Below are positions 36,601 to 43,867 of a stretch of 64,000 bases of DNA, in pieces. The number at the start of each line of letters is the position of its first letter. The first letter of the stretch is position 1. The position numbers were made by a program, and so were the translations under genes. The stretch spans positions 95,642-159,641 of the forward strand of contig WBMZ01008660.1 of NCBI GenBank assembly GCA_013400975.1. The letters run 5' to 3'. The notes beneath the pieces were generated by a model. The model saw nothing but the letters and a program-made list of their open reading frames with translations, did not search any database and was not told where the DNA came from. This DNA is from Atrichornis clamosus. Lineage: Eukaryota > Chordata > Aves > Passeriformes > Menuridae.

Positions 36601-39600
36601 AATCAAAATTGACTGTTTTCTTGGGCTTTTCATACTGGAGGCGTGGGTTAATTTTGTTGTTTTGCGGGGTTTTTTGAGAAAAGTCAGAGTGAATTGTAAT
36701 TGTGTCCCCTGGCCTTCCTTCAGAGCAATCTGCAGCCTGGCAGAACTTTCCTTCCCCTGCCTACAGCTCAGAGTGTGGCACTCTGGGGCCCGTGGGAGGC
36801 TGACACGGAGCAGGGACAGCTGAGTCCCAAACTTCCTGGAGCCAGGAGCAGTGGGACCAGGATCACCTGGGGAAGGGTCATGTCCTGGTTGAGAACAGGG
36901 ATGGCAGAACTGCAGAGGGGAATCCTGGCTTGACTTTACATCTCAGTTTCTAAGAAACTCTTCCTACGGTTTGATGAAAGTTTCCTCCCTTTTAATAAAG
37001 CATTCCAGTCTGAGAGGATGTGTAGAGCAGGCTCAGTGAAACGCACTGGCAGATGCTGTAGGAACCTGTGGATCTTCCCCAAACTGCAGCAGTCCCTGTT
37101 GCCAGTGGTTCTGTGTAGCTGGGCTGGTGCCTGAGAGCCTGGGATGTGTCCATTAAGATCCAGCACAGTGCGAGGGAAGGGCTGGGGGTCAGTCTGCCTT
37201 CACAGAGGGGCCTGGGGGCACGGGCAGGAGCCAGTGTGTGCCCCCACGTCCCTGGGAGGCTGTTCCTCAGGCTGGGCTGGCTCCTGCTGCTGCTGGAGAG
37301 GGGATGGCTGCTCCCCTCTGTGATTCCAGGCTGGGAAATAACCAACTGGCCCAGGGTTAGGGGTGCAGGTGACTCCTCTCTTCTGATGTTCCTTGAAGGA
37401 GGGTAGCACAATAAAGGGAAGCCGAGGTTTTGGCTGGTTGTAGTCCCTCACCAGGAGGGTGGGAGAGGGAATTTTGGCTGTCAGTGGTGCTGGCTGTAGC
37501 CCAGGGTGCACTGTCTGTTCTGGATGGCTTTTGGGAATGCAGGGGAGCAACTGCCTCTGGTAAATGCCATCAGTGGGAAGCTGCAGTTCCCATGTCCCAC
37601 CTCCCACCCCGTGGCACAAGGAGAACAGTATTTTGTGGACTGTGTGTGACTTGGGCACAGGCAGGCTGGGGCAGCTGCTGCTGAGCTCCTGGGGCTGGAG
37701 CTGTGCTGGGCATGTTCTGAACCTCCCAAATACAGCAGTGCCAGGCTGGGTAGGAGCAGGCACAAAGGGGATGGACAGCAGAGGTGATCCCTTGGGTTTT
37801 CCGTAAGGTTTGGGGGGTTACATTACCAACAAGCCTCTGGCAGGAGGGGTCACCAACCCTTCTTACACCAAGTAGAACTTCTCCCTCTTCTATGTGTCTT
37901 TATGCAGGAGCTGAGGGAATGGCTAGAGCTGTGCCAGGGGTGGTTTAGGGCAGATATCAGGAAAAGGTTCCACCCTAGAGGCTGCTGGGGCACTGAACAG
38001 GCTCCCCAGGGAATGGGCATGGCCCCAAGGCTGCCAGAGCTCCAGGAGGCTTTGGACAATGCTCCCAGGGATGCACAGGGTGGGATTGTTGGGGTGTCTG
38101 TGCAGGGCTAGGAGCTGGACTGGATGATCCCTGTGGGTCCCTTCCAGCTCAGGATATTCTGTGATTCCCTTCCCTTTCTCTTCCCATCTCCTGCCCTTGA
38201 GAGAACGCTGCACCTCTTCAGTCTCCTGGGGTTGCCCTGTGGGATCTGTTCAACAGCTTCTTGGCTCATCTTTAGGAAAGGAATTCTCTGCATGAGGCCT
38301 CTGAACTGTGAGGTTCAGGTGCTGAGCTCAGCCTGTTGGGCATCATCTTTACCTAACATTTAATCCATGTGCTGCCATACTTCCCTTGGAGCCTGCTGGA
38401 TGAGAAATAAACACCCAGCTGCTGGGCCCTCTTGCCCAGTGAGGATGTGTGGGGGTTATGTTTGTCTAATTAACCCTGAACAGTGTTGTTGCTCCTTTGG
38501 CTGAAGGCATCAGCGGCAGTCCAGGGCAATATTCCAGCAATGCCTGGTGCAGGCAGCAGCAGCTACACAGAGCACGTGTGGGAGCTCAGGGATGTGCCTG
38601 TGTGTTCCCTGTCAGACACAGGCAATGCTCTCCTCTCCCCCTGTGCCTGCAGTCCCACGCTGCAGCAGTGGGTCCATCCCAGCACAAACCACCCCGTGCT
38701 CTCCCAGGCTCCTCGAGTTCAGCTGAGAAGAAGAGACACCTGCCTTTGGCCCCTTGCTCCCGAGGAGTGGGGGCCAGGGCTGTGTGACAGGTTGGCTGTG
38801 CTGGGGATGCTGCTCTGCCCAGGGACCTCAGGGCTGTTGGCTGCAGGCCCCACGTCCCAGCTGGAGCAGGCAGGGCTCAGCTGCTGCCAGGGCACTGGCC
38901 CCTGTGCACTGCCAGGGGAGGCTGTGGGATTGTCCCAGGGCAGGTGTGCCTGGGGCTGCCAGGCTGTTCCCTCTGAGGCTGTGGGCAGTGCCTGTCCTGG
39001 AGCATCTCTCTGCAGGGCCCCTGCAGGGGTGGGCAGCAGCAGCAGCAGCACTGCTCCTCTCCCAGGGGTGTCCTGGGGCTTCTCTGAAGTTCTGTAACAG
39101 CTCTGTAAGGTCAGTGTCATTCTAGTGACTTTGGGTCAGAGCTGCCTGCATGATTGTTCCAGGTTCCTGGGAGTCCCCTAAGAACAGCAGGGCCTTATCC
39201 CACAGAAGAGAAGTAGATTTAGTTAGTGTAACATTAACTGGCTCAGCTTTCATTAAAGCCCTGAATTTGGGTACCTGTTTGTGTAAGGCTGAGGAGCCAT
39301 GGCGAAGCAGGGGAGGAAGGCTGAGGGTGGGCTTGGTGTCCACTGCCTCTGTGAATGGGGATGTGGTGTTGCCTTTGTTCCTAAGATTCCCTAAACCTTC
39401 CCCAGGACTTCTGGCTGCATCTGCCTGTGTTAGGAGCAGCCTCTGGGGCAATGTGGTGCTCTGAAGCTGTAATGGATGCAGCAATACCTTGTGTGGAAGG
39501 AACGGCTGAGGGGCAGCTCTGGGATGGGGCTTTTGGCATGGCTACGGACTCAGGCTGCTGGGATGTGCTTTGGAGGCACCCCCTGACAATGGAATTTGTA

Positions 39601-42489
39601 GCTGTTAAATTAAAAATAATCACAGGCTTGGGAGGGCTGTGTGGTCACTACCGGAGCGGGTGGAATACGTGCAAGGAAAACATGCAGTGGAGATTGGCAC
39701 TGGTCATGGGATCTGGGAGAGCTGGAAAAGGAGAACGAGCCTTCCTCCAGGCCCAGATCCTTAGGAGATCAGTTGCATCTCTGGGGTTCTGTGTCTCATC
39801 TGAGGCCTTCCTGAGGGGATGTGGGGATGTGACTGGAAATGGGCTGGAGATGCTGAAGGCTCACTCCCAGAGCTGGCTGGACCTGGAGGCTGGGGCTGTG
39901 CTGGGGGTGAGCCCAGTGTCTTTCACTGACACCTGACTTCTGCTGCTGGACCCCGGGAGCCTCCTGGAGCTCCTGAAGGGAAACATGCCTTTAGTGACAT
40001 GGTTGGAAAAGGAAAAGGCCTGACAGCAGTTGTTTCCATGACAACAGAAAGAATTGCCTGCAATATTTCAGCTCATCAGCCTGGGAACAGCCTGATTGAT
40101 AGTTACATATGTGTGGTAGGGAGACAGCAGGAGAGGGGAGGCCAATTATATTGCATTTTCCTTGTCCTTGAATGCCTGTGGCCACAGCAACTGTGGAGGG
40201 CAGTTTTTCCTTGTTTCTTGTGTTTTCCACATGAGGATGACCCACGTGTCCCTGGGAAGCAGGGGTACAACCCCCCAGCTGTGGGTCCCTGACTCCTAGG
40301 TTCAAAGCCTGTGCCAGGTGTGCAGGGAATGGGAACATCTGGCTTCCTGACTGGCAATCAGCAGAGTGATTCACCCTGTAGAGAATATCCTGGAGGGGAA
40401 GGAGTGAGTTTGGCAAAGGCTTCAGCACAAGATCCGCGCTCGGGACATTCCTCTCTTCCCAGAGTGATGATGAAAGGCAAGATGCCTGTGGCTTTGGGAT
40501 GGTCACAGAACTGTCCAGGCTTCAGGAAACCCACGGAGGGCTCAGTTCATCTCCCATTGCCAGAGAGTTTAAAGCCAACGTAATTTCAGTCAGTACCCAC
40601 TGGCAGGACTGCAGCATTTTTGGTTAATGGCCCTTGGGAAATGTATTTTGGAGAAAATACTTGAACGTTCCCTTAAAAATAGATCCCCAGAGACAACAGC
40701 TGCCAGCCTGCTGCTCATGAGGGAGGCTGTTCTCCTGGCTCCTGTTGGGGTTTCTTGGTGATGCTTTTGCTTTGCAATATGAGCAGAAACATTCAAAATA
40801 GAGACATTGTGGTGTGATAAATGGAACAAACCTACAAGAATCTGTGATGCTTTGTCATCTCTCCCTGGGATATGTAAATGGTGCCATTTACAGCAGTTTG
40901 AGTGTGTGCAGCCCTCCCTGCCCGTGTGCTCTTGGTGCAGCTCTGGGCCCTCTCTTTGCCCTCACCTGCAGCTCTGCAGCTGCCCCTCACTGCTGGGGGA
41001 CACTTGGTCTCAGGGGGCAAGGCTGCTGCTGCTGTGTGGCTCACCTTGCCTCCCCTTTCTACCCCTCATTTCCCAGCTTTCTGTCTGGAACATCCAACTC
41101 AGACACAAAAGAAGGGCCCTCAGAATGCCGTTAGTGAATAGCCCTTGGCAGAGTCGTGGTTGGCTTGCCAGGCACACCCAGCCCATGTCCCCTGGTGTGT
41201 TCTGTGTGCCACGGTGTTGGGCTGAGCAGGGCTGGGGGGAGCTGCTGCTGCCACCTGGGAAGGAGCCTGGAGAGGCTGCTCAGCCACAGGGACCCCTAAC
41301 TTCTCTTCCCAGCTGGCTGTGGGGGAGTTTTCACAGGTCTTTTTTCCTTCCCCAAAGGTGTCTTAGTACTGTTGGTCTGTGCCATCAGGGATAGACCCCT
41401 GCAATAACCCATGGTGGGTGTAGGGGTGGAACTGTCCTTGTGCAAGAACAGGATTTCCCTCTCCCCAAACCTGGGGTGCACATGGTGGCTTCATGGCAAG
41501 GGAAAGATGGCTAAAAAGGCCTCCCAGACAGGCTGTGGACCAGGCCCAGGAATGAATTTCTGTGCAGGAACCTGACGCCCTGCTCTGTGTGGTTTCTGTA
41601 ACCTTCTCACTCTTTCTCAGACGAGTTCAGAGTCTCTGTTGGATCCTCAGCAAATCCAAGCTTTTGACCAGCTCTGCCGACTCAACCGAGGAACGTCCCG
41701 AGTACGTACCCCCCGCTTCCCTCTTGGTTTTCAGCTGGTGACGGGCACTTCTCATGTTGTCAAGCCAGACTCTGGCAATGCAGTGAGGGTTTTTCTCTGG
41801 GGTTTGGTCTAGTGCTGGCACTTGACTGTGGCACACTGCAAGGCAACCATGCTGGGGAATTCACTGGCAGGGAAACCATGGGAATGCCTCTGGCTTTGGG
41901 GCTGGGCTTGACAAGTGTCTATGGGGTGATCCTTGTGGATTTGTGACTAACCTCCCCTCCAGACACTGCAGCTCCCTCAGAACACTCTCTCCTACTGCAC
42001 CTGTGTTGTAGCAAGGAGAGCGCAGCTCCCTCTGTCCCTGGCTTTTCCCTTGTGCCTCGTGTGTTTTGGCTGTGGTTGTTGGCACTTCCAGCTCTTTCTG
42101 GGCTTGTTTTTCAGTTATGTGACTTCAAAGCAACCTAAAGACCCCCGGGGAGTTGTTTAGTTCAGGACTGGTGTCCCGCATGGAGCTCTGTAGGGTCCCT
42201 CTATGCCACCCATGCCTTGCTTTACCTGGGTTAAGGTTTGTCATTGCTGCAGGGACATGGTGACCCCCGGGCTCTCTGTACCCCCTGCCCGAGTGTTCAG
42301 GGCTGCAGAGAGTGACCAGGGTGCCTTTCCTTGCAGCTGGCCCTCCTGACGGAGCTGGCTCACGGTGGCCATGGCAGTGACAAGCACGGGCTGCTCAGCG
42401 TTTCCCACGGGGACACGGCCTCCAGCAGTGTCTTCCAGAACGAGAACTTCCAGCTCCACCTGACCCCCCCTCCGCTGGCTGAAGAGTAG
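611..42489 (+). CDS. VPS8: VPS8, CORVET complex subunit (3' half of gene, 23 coding exons)
   Basis: VPS8 is the CORVET-specific subunit that binds Rab5-type GTPases and tethers early endosomes, together with VPS3/TGFBRAP1 and the class C core (VPS11, VPS16, VPS18, VPS33). Twenty-three exons join in one frame across 2,136 nt (about 711 codons); every intron is GT-AG. The product matches the C-terminal half of vertebrate VPS8: alpha-solenoid segments, then a RING-H2 finger at about residues 557-608 of this partial product (Cys pair CCIC, CGHLYH, CYKC), then a short tail ending in PPPLAEE. The N-terminal propeller and the first half of the solenoid lie upstream of the window, so there is no start codon here. 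Two antisense LTRs and three CR1 fragments sit in its introns without touching exons. The frame is open throughout, so the gene looks functional. Identification is from recalled family sequence; no search was run. Confidence 0.96.
952..994 (+). CDS. VPS8: VPS8 exon
   Basis: A 43-nt exon between TTTTGTAG and GTAAGG, reading (D)EQVVMGNKLLVYI and two bases of a Ser codon. Both split codons agree with the flanking exons. The 289-bp intron before it shows nothing notable. Confidence 0.92.
995..3540. other. VPS8 introns around exon 1712-1784
   Basis: Two introns (717 and 1,756 bp) with the exon between them. The second has a T/G-rich low-complexity patch at about 2,240-2,365. No gene, LTR or CR1 tail is seen. 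Confidence 0.6.
1712..1784 (+). CDS. VPS8: VPS8 exon
   Basis: Acceptor TTTTCTGTAG and donor GTAAGA. It completes the split Ser and reads CCLAGRAYPLGDIPEDLVPL then VKNQ, a strongly conserved VPS8 segment. Confidence 0.95.
3541..3660 (+). CDS. VPS8: VPS8 exon
   Basis: A 120-nt exon in phase 0 at both ends, acceptor CCTTGCAG and donor GTAAGG. It encodes 40 residues beginning VFEFLIRLHSAEGSVDEEVY and ending FLNVLAL, a near-invariant part of the solenoid. Confidence 0.97.
3661..4226. other. VPS8 intron, 566 bp
   Basis: Single-copy intronic sequence; nothing recognisable. Confidence 0.55.
4227..4298 (+). CDS. VPS8: VPS8 exon
   Basis: A 72-nt phase-0 exon between CATGCAG and GTGAGT. It encodes TFEDFKNDKQAVEYQQ then RIVDILLK. 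Confidence 0.96.
4299..6810. other. VPS8 intron, 2.5 kb
   Basis: Mostly unique sequence, AT-rich near 5,380-5,740. No coding exon with proper splice sites, RNA gene or repeat tail is seen. Confidence 0.55.
6811..6930 (+). CDS. VPS8: VPS8 exon
   Basis: A 120-nt phase-0 exon after GTTTCTTAG and before GTGGGT. Its 40 residues start VMVENSDFTPSQVGCLFTFL and end NRTLFDQ, matching the conserved VPS8 solenoid. Confidence 0.97.
6931..7986. other. VPS8 intron, 1.06 kb, with a CR1 tail
   Basis: It contains the CR1 fragment at 7,161-7,284, annotated separately. The remainder is plain intronic sequence. Confidence 0.6.
7161..7284 (+). mobile_element. CR1 LINE, 3' end fragment
   Basis: The sequence has the order typical of avian CR1 3' ends: GAGCAACCTGCTCTAGTGG, then TGTCCCTGCCCA, then TTTAAGGTCCCTTCCAACCC, finishing with CCATTCTGTGAT, the CR1 terminal octamer. 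It is a severely 5'-truncated insertion in VPS8 sense orientation. Confidence 0.9.
7987..8043 (+). CDS. VPS8: VPS8 exon
   Basis: A 57-nt phase-0 exon between TGGCACAG and GTAAGA that encodes VLEFLCSPDDDSRHSERQQ, a hallmark conserved stretch of VPS8. Confidence 0.96.
8044..8415. other. VPS8 intron, 372 bp
   Basis: Nothing recognisable. Confidence 0.5.
8416..8498 (+). CDS. VPS8: VPS8 exon
   Basis: Acceptor TCCCTGCAG and donor GTAAGT. It encodes VLLELLQAGGIVQFEESCLI then QMAEKAE and two bases of a Phe codon finished by the next exon. Confidence 0.96.
8499..9760. other. VPS8 intron, 1.26 kb
   Basis: Single-copy intronic sequence with a short AT-rich stretch near 9,270-9,370. No feature is supported. 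Confidence 0.5.
9761..9845 (+). CDS. VPS8: VPS8 exon
   Basis: Acceptor TTCCCTTCAG and donor GTGAGT. The first base completes the split Phe, and 28 codons follow, from FQICEFMYERQLRYDKIIGC to DPMRK. Confidence 0.97.
9846..10790. other. VPS8 intron, 945 bp
   Basis: Nothing recognisable apart from ordinary intronic sequence. Confidence 0.5.
10791..10889 (+). CDS. VPS8: VPS8 exon
   Basis: A 99-nt phase-0 exon between CCTTACAG and GTAGGT. It encodes 33 residues, EEVFNYIHNILSMPGYSAEE to KALDHIE. Confidence 0.97.
10890..13844. other. VPS8 intron, 2.96 kb
   Basis: Unique sequence. Open frames here (for example the - strand one at 11,256-11,624) lack splice context and homology that I recognise. 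No repeat tail is seen. Confidence 0.5.
13845..13934 (+). CDS. VPS8: VPS8 exon
   Basis: A 90-nt phase-0 exon after CCCCAAAG and before GTGAAG. It encodes ELLVLSPGKAADLAAIHFSE then QIESIISNLQ. This segment is less conserved than its neighbours but aligns in length and pattern with vertebrate VPS8. Confidence 0.93.
13935..14358. other. VPS8 intron, 424 bp
   Basis: Nothing recognisable. Confidence 0.5.
14359..14405 (+). CDS. VPS8: VPS8 exon
   Basis: A 47-nt exon between GTTGCACAG and GTATGT. It encodes DQFLLFQFLRSLLDP and two bases of an Arg codon completed by the exon at 18,272. Confidence 0.94.
14406..18271. other. VPS8 intron, 3.9 kb, with AT-rich block
   Basis: No CR1 or LTR is seen. About 15,000-16,500 is markedly AT-rich with many TAATTA-type words (annotated separately). 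A short A/C-rich low-complexity run lies at 15,208-15,266. Confidence 0.55.
15160..16190. other. AT-rich block rich in TAATTA-type motifs, candidate regulatory element
   Basis: Homeodomain-like words recur: ATTAATTAATC near 15,165, TAATTAAATG near 15,390, GATTAATTGAG near 15,416, TAATTAACC near 15,513, ATAATTAGAG near 15,593, GGATTAATTTGG and ATTTAATTTAGC near 16,147-16,172. The stretch is single-copy and lacks open frames of note. A regulatory role is inference; AT richness alone would generate many such words. Confidence 0.25.
18272..18413 (+). CDS. VPS8: VPS8 exon
   Basis: Acceptor TTTTATTGCAG and donor GTGGGG. It completes the split Arg and encodes 47 residues from EGINQDLLHLPPCITEQFIE to CRLEETIQ. 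From memory, the mammalian protein has one or two more residues at the beginning of this exon. Confidence 0.96.
18492..18497. repeat. Left copy of LTR target-site duplication
   Basis: CTTTGG immediately before the TG end of the LTR; it matches NTTTGG at 19,087-19,092. Confidence 0.8.
18498..19086 (-). mobile_element. Solo LTR of an endogenous retrovirus, antisense to VPS8
   Basis: A 589-bp element with TG...CA ends, flanked by a 6-bp direct repeat (CTTTGG on the left, NTTTGG on the right). Read on the - strand it begins TGTGGAGGCC and has a GC-poor U3 with repeated GGTCCA-type words, a TATA-like TATTTATT at about 18,749-18,756, and an AATAAA signal at 18,685-18,690, followed by a U5-like segment ending at 18,498. 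No internal gag or pol sequence is attached, so it is a solo LTR left by recombination. A 6-bp duplication is typical of class II (beta/alpha-like, ERVK) elements. Subfamily not determined. Confidence 0.88.
19087..19092. repeat. Right copy of LTR target-site duplication (contains the N)
   Basis: NTTTGG directly after the CA end of the LTR. The unresolved base is the first base of the duplication; C is predicted from the left copy. Confidence 0.75.
19615..19704 (+). CDS. VPS8: VPS8 exon
   Basis: A 90-nt phase-0 exon between TTTCAACTCAG and GTACGG. It encodes ITQKHQLHEASSYLLEKKGD then IQGAFLVMLE, part of the C-terminal solenoid. Confidence 0.96.
19705..20114. other. VPS8 intron, 410 bp
   Basis: Nothing recognisable. 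Confidence 0.5.
20115..20157 (+). CDS. VPS8: VPS8 exon
   Basis: A 43-nt exon between TTGTTTCAG and GTAAGA. It encodes RLQSKLLMLTQDDE and the first base of a Ser codon. The start matches the conserved RLQSKL; the rest is a variable linker. Confidence 0.9.
20158..20927. other. VPS8 intron, 770 bp
   Basis: Ordinary sequence until a T6C9 homopolymer pair at about 20,904-20,918 that serves as the polypyrimidine tract of the next exon. Confidence 0.6.
20928..21031 (+). CDS. VPS8: VPS8 exon
   Basis: Acceptor GACACTTAG and donor GTAAGG. It completes the split Ser and encodes SAEPSLLENIEDTLVKTIAL then CQRNSHSLDQQQRE, matching conserved VPS8 (TIALCQRNSH). Confidence 0.95.
21032..22076. other. VPS8 intron, 1.05 kb
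   Basis: Nothing recognisable. A 189-codon open frame on the - strand (20,859-21,428) overlaps this intron and the previous exon in antisense and is not credible as a gene. Confidence 0.5.
22077..22155 (+). CDS. VPS8: VPS8 exon
   Basis: Acceptor TGATTTCAG and donor GTGAGT. It encodes ALWFPLLEAMMSPQKSSGSS then QCPYSE plus one base. ALWFPLLEAMM is highly conserved; the Ser-rich end is a variable loop. Confidence 0.95.
22156..23447. other. VPS8 intron, 1.29 kb, with a CR1 fragment
   Basis: It holds the CR1 element at 22,699-23,036, annotated separately. The flanks are plain. Confidence 0.6.
22699..23036 (+). mobile_element. CR1 LINE, 3' end fragment
   Basis: Recognisable CR1 blocks in order: GGAGCAGCTCTGCTGGGAG, GGTGGTGAGGCCCTGGCACA, GGTTGCCCAGAGAAGCTGTG, TGTCCAAGGCCAGACTGGAC, GGCTGGGAGCAACCTGGGAT, and TTCAAGGTCCCTCCCAACCC near the end. 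The terminal octamer is degraded (ACTCTGTGAG). 5'-truncated; VPS8 sense orientation. Confidence 0.92.
23448..23530 (+). CDS. VPS8: VPS8 exon
   Basis: Acceptor GACATTCCAG and donor GTGAGT. After completing a Ser codon it encodes LKSLTMQVLNNMAAFIALPS then ILQRILQ, nearly identical to the mammalian sequence. Confidence 0.97.
23531..30298. other. VPS8 intron, 6.8 kb, with an LTR at its 5' end
   Basis: Second-largest VPS8 intron in the window. It holds the LTR at about 23,667-24,450. From 24,450 to 30,298 I see unique sequence, moderately GC-rich between 26,200 and 30,050, with many random open frames and no exon with proper splice sites or conserved product. Confidence 0.55.
23667..24450 (-). 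mobile_element. LTR of an endogenous retrovirus, antisense to VPS8 (ends approximate)
   Basis: Read on the - strand it starts TGTTCTCCCCCATC and ends AAACTAAGACA, so it has TG...CA ends and about 784 bp. A CpG-rich U3/R (about 23,880-24,300 on +) leads to TTATATATATATG and AGTAAAGAACTGTTATTCC near 23,800-23,840, which resembles the R/polyadenylation region I recall from avian ERVs. The word ACAATG (- strand) occurs at both ends, but at the 3' end its ACA overlaps the LTR terminus, so the duplication may be only 3 bp or the ends are slightly off. No internal retroviral genes adjoin it; probably a solo LTR. Confidence 0.7.
30299..30379 (+). CDS. VPS8: VPS8 exon
   Basis: An 81-nt phase-0 exon between TTCATACAG and GTGAGT. 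It encodes DPVYGKGKLGEIQGLVLGML then DTFNYEQ, one of the most conserved parts of VPS8. Confidence 0.98.
30380..31672. other. VPS8 intron, 1.29 kb
   Basis: No repeat or gene is recognisable. Confidence 0.5.
31673..31842 (+). CDS. VPS8: VPS8 exon, first half of the RING finger
   Basis: Acceptor TTCCACACAG and donor GTAAAG. It encodes TLLETTTSLLNHDLHWSLCN..., then the first zinc-ligand pair in DYCCICLQQYKRR (first ligand codon at 31,778), ending in ADEIIVF and two bases of Ser. The RING-H2 finger at the VPS8 C terminus is required in related HOPS/CORVET subunits for complex assembly. Confidence 0.97.
31843..32410. other. VPS8 intron splitting the RING finger, 568 bp
   Basis: It separates the first two zinc ligands from the remaining six. 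No other feature. Confidence 0.6.
32411..32579 (+). CDS. VPS8: VPS8 exon, second half of the RING finger
   Basis: Acceptor CTCTCCCCAG and donor GTAAGG. It completes Ser and encodes CGHLYHSLC (Cys-His-His-Cys ligands) and, after a 17-residue spacer, CYKC (32,490-32,501), giving C2-C-H2-C-C2 overall. A hydrophilic tail (SSNKGGKLSENFSGLKKG) follows. Confidence 0.97.
32580..41620. other. VPS8 intron, 9.0 kb (largest in window)
   Basis: It contains a CR1 fragment at 37,900-38,168. Mammalian VPS8 has a short extra exon between the RING exon and the penultimate exon; no counterpart with proper splice sites was found by eye here. The GC-rich stretch at 38,480-39,120 has long open frames on both strands, typical of stop-poor sequence, with no recognisable product. 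Confidence 0.5.
37900..38168 (+). mobile_element. CR1 LINE, 3' end fragment
   Basis: CR1 3' sequence reading GGAGCTGAGGGAATGG, GGGCAGATATCAGGAAAAGG, TTCCACCCTAGAGGCTGCTG, TCCAGGAGGCTTTGGACAAT, then TGGATGATCCCTGTGGGTCC, CTTCCAGCTCAGGATATTCT and a final TCTGTGATTC. It is a different CR1 subfamily from the copies at 7.2 and 22.7 kb, judged by its 3' sequence. Confidence 0.9.
41621..41701 (+). CDS. VPS8: VPS8 penultimate exon
   Basis: An 81-nt phase-0 exon after TCTTTCTCAG and before GTACGT. It encodes TSSESLLDPQQIQAFDQLCR then LNRGTSR. LDPQQIQAFDQLCRL is conserved in vertebrate VPS8. Confidence 0.96.
41702..42336. other. VPS8 last intron, 635 bp
   Basis: Nothing recognisable. Confidence 0.5.
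42337..42489 (+). CDS. VPS8: VPS8 last coding exon and stop
   Basis: Acceptor TTCCTTGCAG. It encodes 50 residues, LALLTELAHGGHGSDKHGLL... to FQNENFQLHLTPPPLAEE, and stops at TAG 42,487-42,489. The LALLTEL start and FQNENFQL near the end are the family-conserved parts; the middle is variable and Gly/His/Ser-rich. Confidence 0.96.
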   Translation: MALLTELAHGGHGSDKHGLLSVSHGDTASSSVFQNENFQLHLTPPPLAEE

Positions 42490-43047
42490 AGCTCCTGCTC
42501 CCGGGTCTTGGTGCTGGGAAGCCTTTCCACAACACCGGATTTCCCCCACACCACCTTTCCCAGAACCTGCTCTGCTGACCCTCCCTGGGCACTGGGGGAC
42601 TGTAGCCGGGTGATGTCCCAGCTCTGCTTTGGCAGCTGTGGGGCAGCTGGGCTGGAAGCTGGAGCTCTGGGGCAAACCCCAGCCTGCTGAGGCATGGAGC
42701 TGCCTGTGCTGACACGGGGGCTCCTGGCCCCCTGGGAAAGTGGGAACTTTTCCAAAGAACTGAGTCAGCTCTGCCCGGCTGAGGAGCCTGTCCTGTGCCC
42801 AGAGCCCTTGACACGGTGCTGTGCTGGCTCTGTGGCTGGGTGCCACACCCAAGTTCTGTGTTCTGCTAAAAGCAGCTGTTTTGGTAAGGCCTGGCCCTGT
42901 CTCATGGAAGCAGCCAGGGGGTCTGAGGGCATGGAATGGGCAAACCTGGAGAAGGCTGAGGAGTGCAGGAAGTGACACCTGCGTGGGCAAACTGACCTGC
43001 ACACACTGTGTCCTACCAACCCATTAAAAAGGCCCTTGACTGAACTT
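42490..43047 (+). other. VPS8: VPS8 3' UTR
   Basis: Sequence from the stop to the likely cleavage site about 20 nt after the ATTAAA signal. A 253-codon frame on the opposite strand (42,241-43,002) is an accident of GC-rich sequence. The exact end is inferred. Confidence 0.7.
43023..43028 (+). terminator. VPS8 poly(A) signal ATTAAA
   Basis: ATTAAA 530 nt after the stop, followed within 30-50 nt by GT-rich sequence (TGTGTGACTTC, GAGTGGTCTGCTGG). Best candidate in the region. Confidence 0.65.
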
Positions 43048-43867
43048 TCCTGTGTGACTTCTGCACTTTTGAGTGGTCTGCTGGTAAGAGAAAGATGCAT
43101 CTTGTAGGTAAAGCTCAAACCTCTCCTCTCACCTGGTTGTACCTGTGTTGGGTGTGGGAGGAGTGTGTGTGGGGGCTGCAGGGGCAGAGGGTGGGAGTGA
43201 TGGGCACTGATGGTCAGAGAACTTTCGGCACTCTGCTCTCACTGCTCCAAGAGTGTGGGTGGGGGTTCTGTGCTGTCACCTCTGGCTTGTCACACACACT
43301 CCTCTTCCCCCTGCTCACTGTGGCACTGGCACTTGGGTGTTTTGGGGTACTCCCAGGGTCCCAGCTGCTCCCAGAGCACAGCACTGGGTGGATGTTGCTT
43401 TCCCTGCCCACAGAACTCTGGTGGCTGATCCACGCAGAGTTCCCATGGAATGGCAGGAATATGGGGCAGCACAGCTGCCTCCAAGGAATGAGAAGCACCA
43501 GGTGTTGTGCAGAGCTCACCAGGGCAGGAGCAGCACAGTGTGCTCCCCTTCTGCCCAAGAGCAGAACTATACCCGGTTCAGAACTCACACCGATGCTTCC
43601 AGCCTGCAGCCACACCTGGGCACAGGTGAGTCAGGGAGCTGAATTGGGCCAGACATCAGCTGGGGCAGCTCTTTCAGGTGAGTCAGAGCTGGGCCATGAG
43701 AAGCCCACCAGGGCCTGGTGTGCTCCATCTGGCTGTTCCCTTTCTCTGCCTGGCACGGGGTGTGTCAGGTGCTGCCATCTGAAGCTGTGAGCAGCCCTTC
43801 CTTTGCTGGAAATTCTAGAATATTTCTCTCTGGCATGGAAAGCACGGGGGCAGTTAGGACAAGCACA
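43048..43867. other. Convergent intergenic gap between VPS8 and C3orf70
   Basis: About 820 bp between the inferred poly(A) sites of two genes transcribed toward each other. Moderately GC-rich; no repeat tail or RNA gene is recognisable. Open frames on both strands lack support. Confidence 0.6.

Noticed and set aside
36707..36790. Possible extra VPS8 exon after CCTTCCTTCAG
   Set aside because: No donor GT in a suitable frame, and the translation does not resemble the VPS8 linker.
37200..37763. 187-codon - frame
   Set aside because: Pro/Ser-rich translation of GC-rich intron; no start context, splice pattern or homology.
38483..39097. 204-codon + frame with further overlapping frames on both strands
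   Set aside because: Stop-poor GC-rich intron sequence; frames overlap on both strands, with no splice context or homology.
40455..40550. Possible box C/D snoRNA (TGATGATGA)
   Set aside because: No convincing D box CTGA or terminal stem at the right distance.
611..42489. VPS8 as a processed pseudogene
   Set aside because: All 23 exons are separated by proper introns and the frame is open to the stop.
42241..43002. 253-codon open frame on the - strand
   Set aside because: Antisense to the VPS8 last exon and 3' UTR in GC-rich sequence; no conserved motif, and the + strand explains the region.
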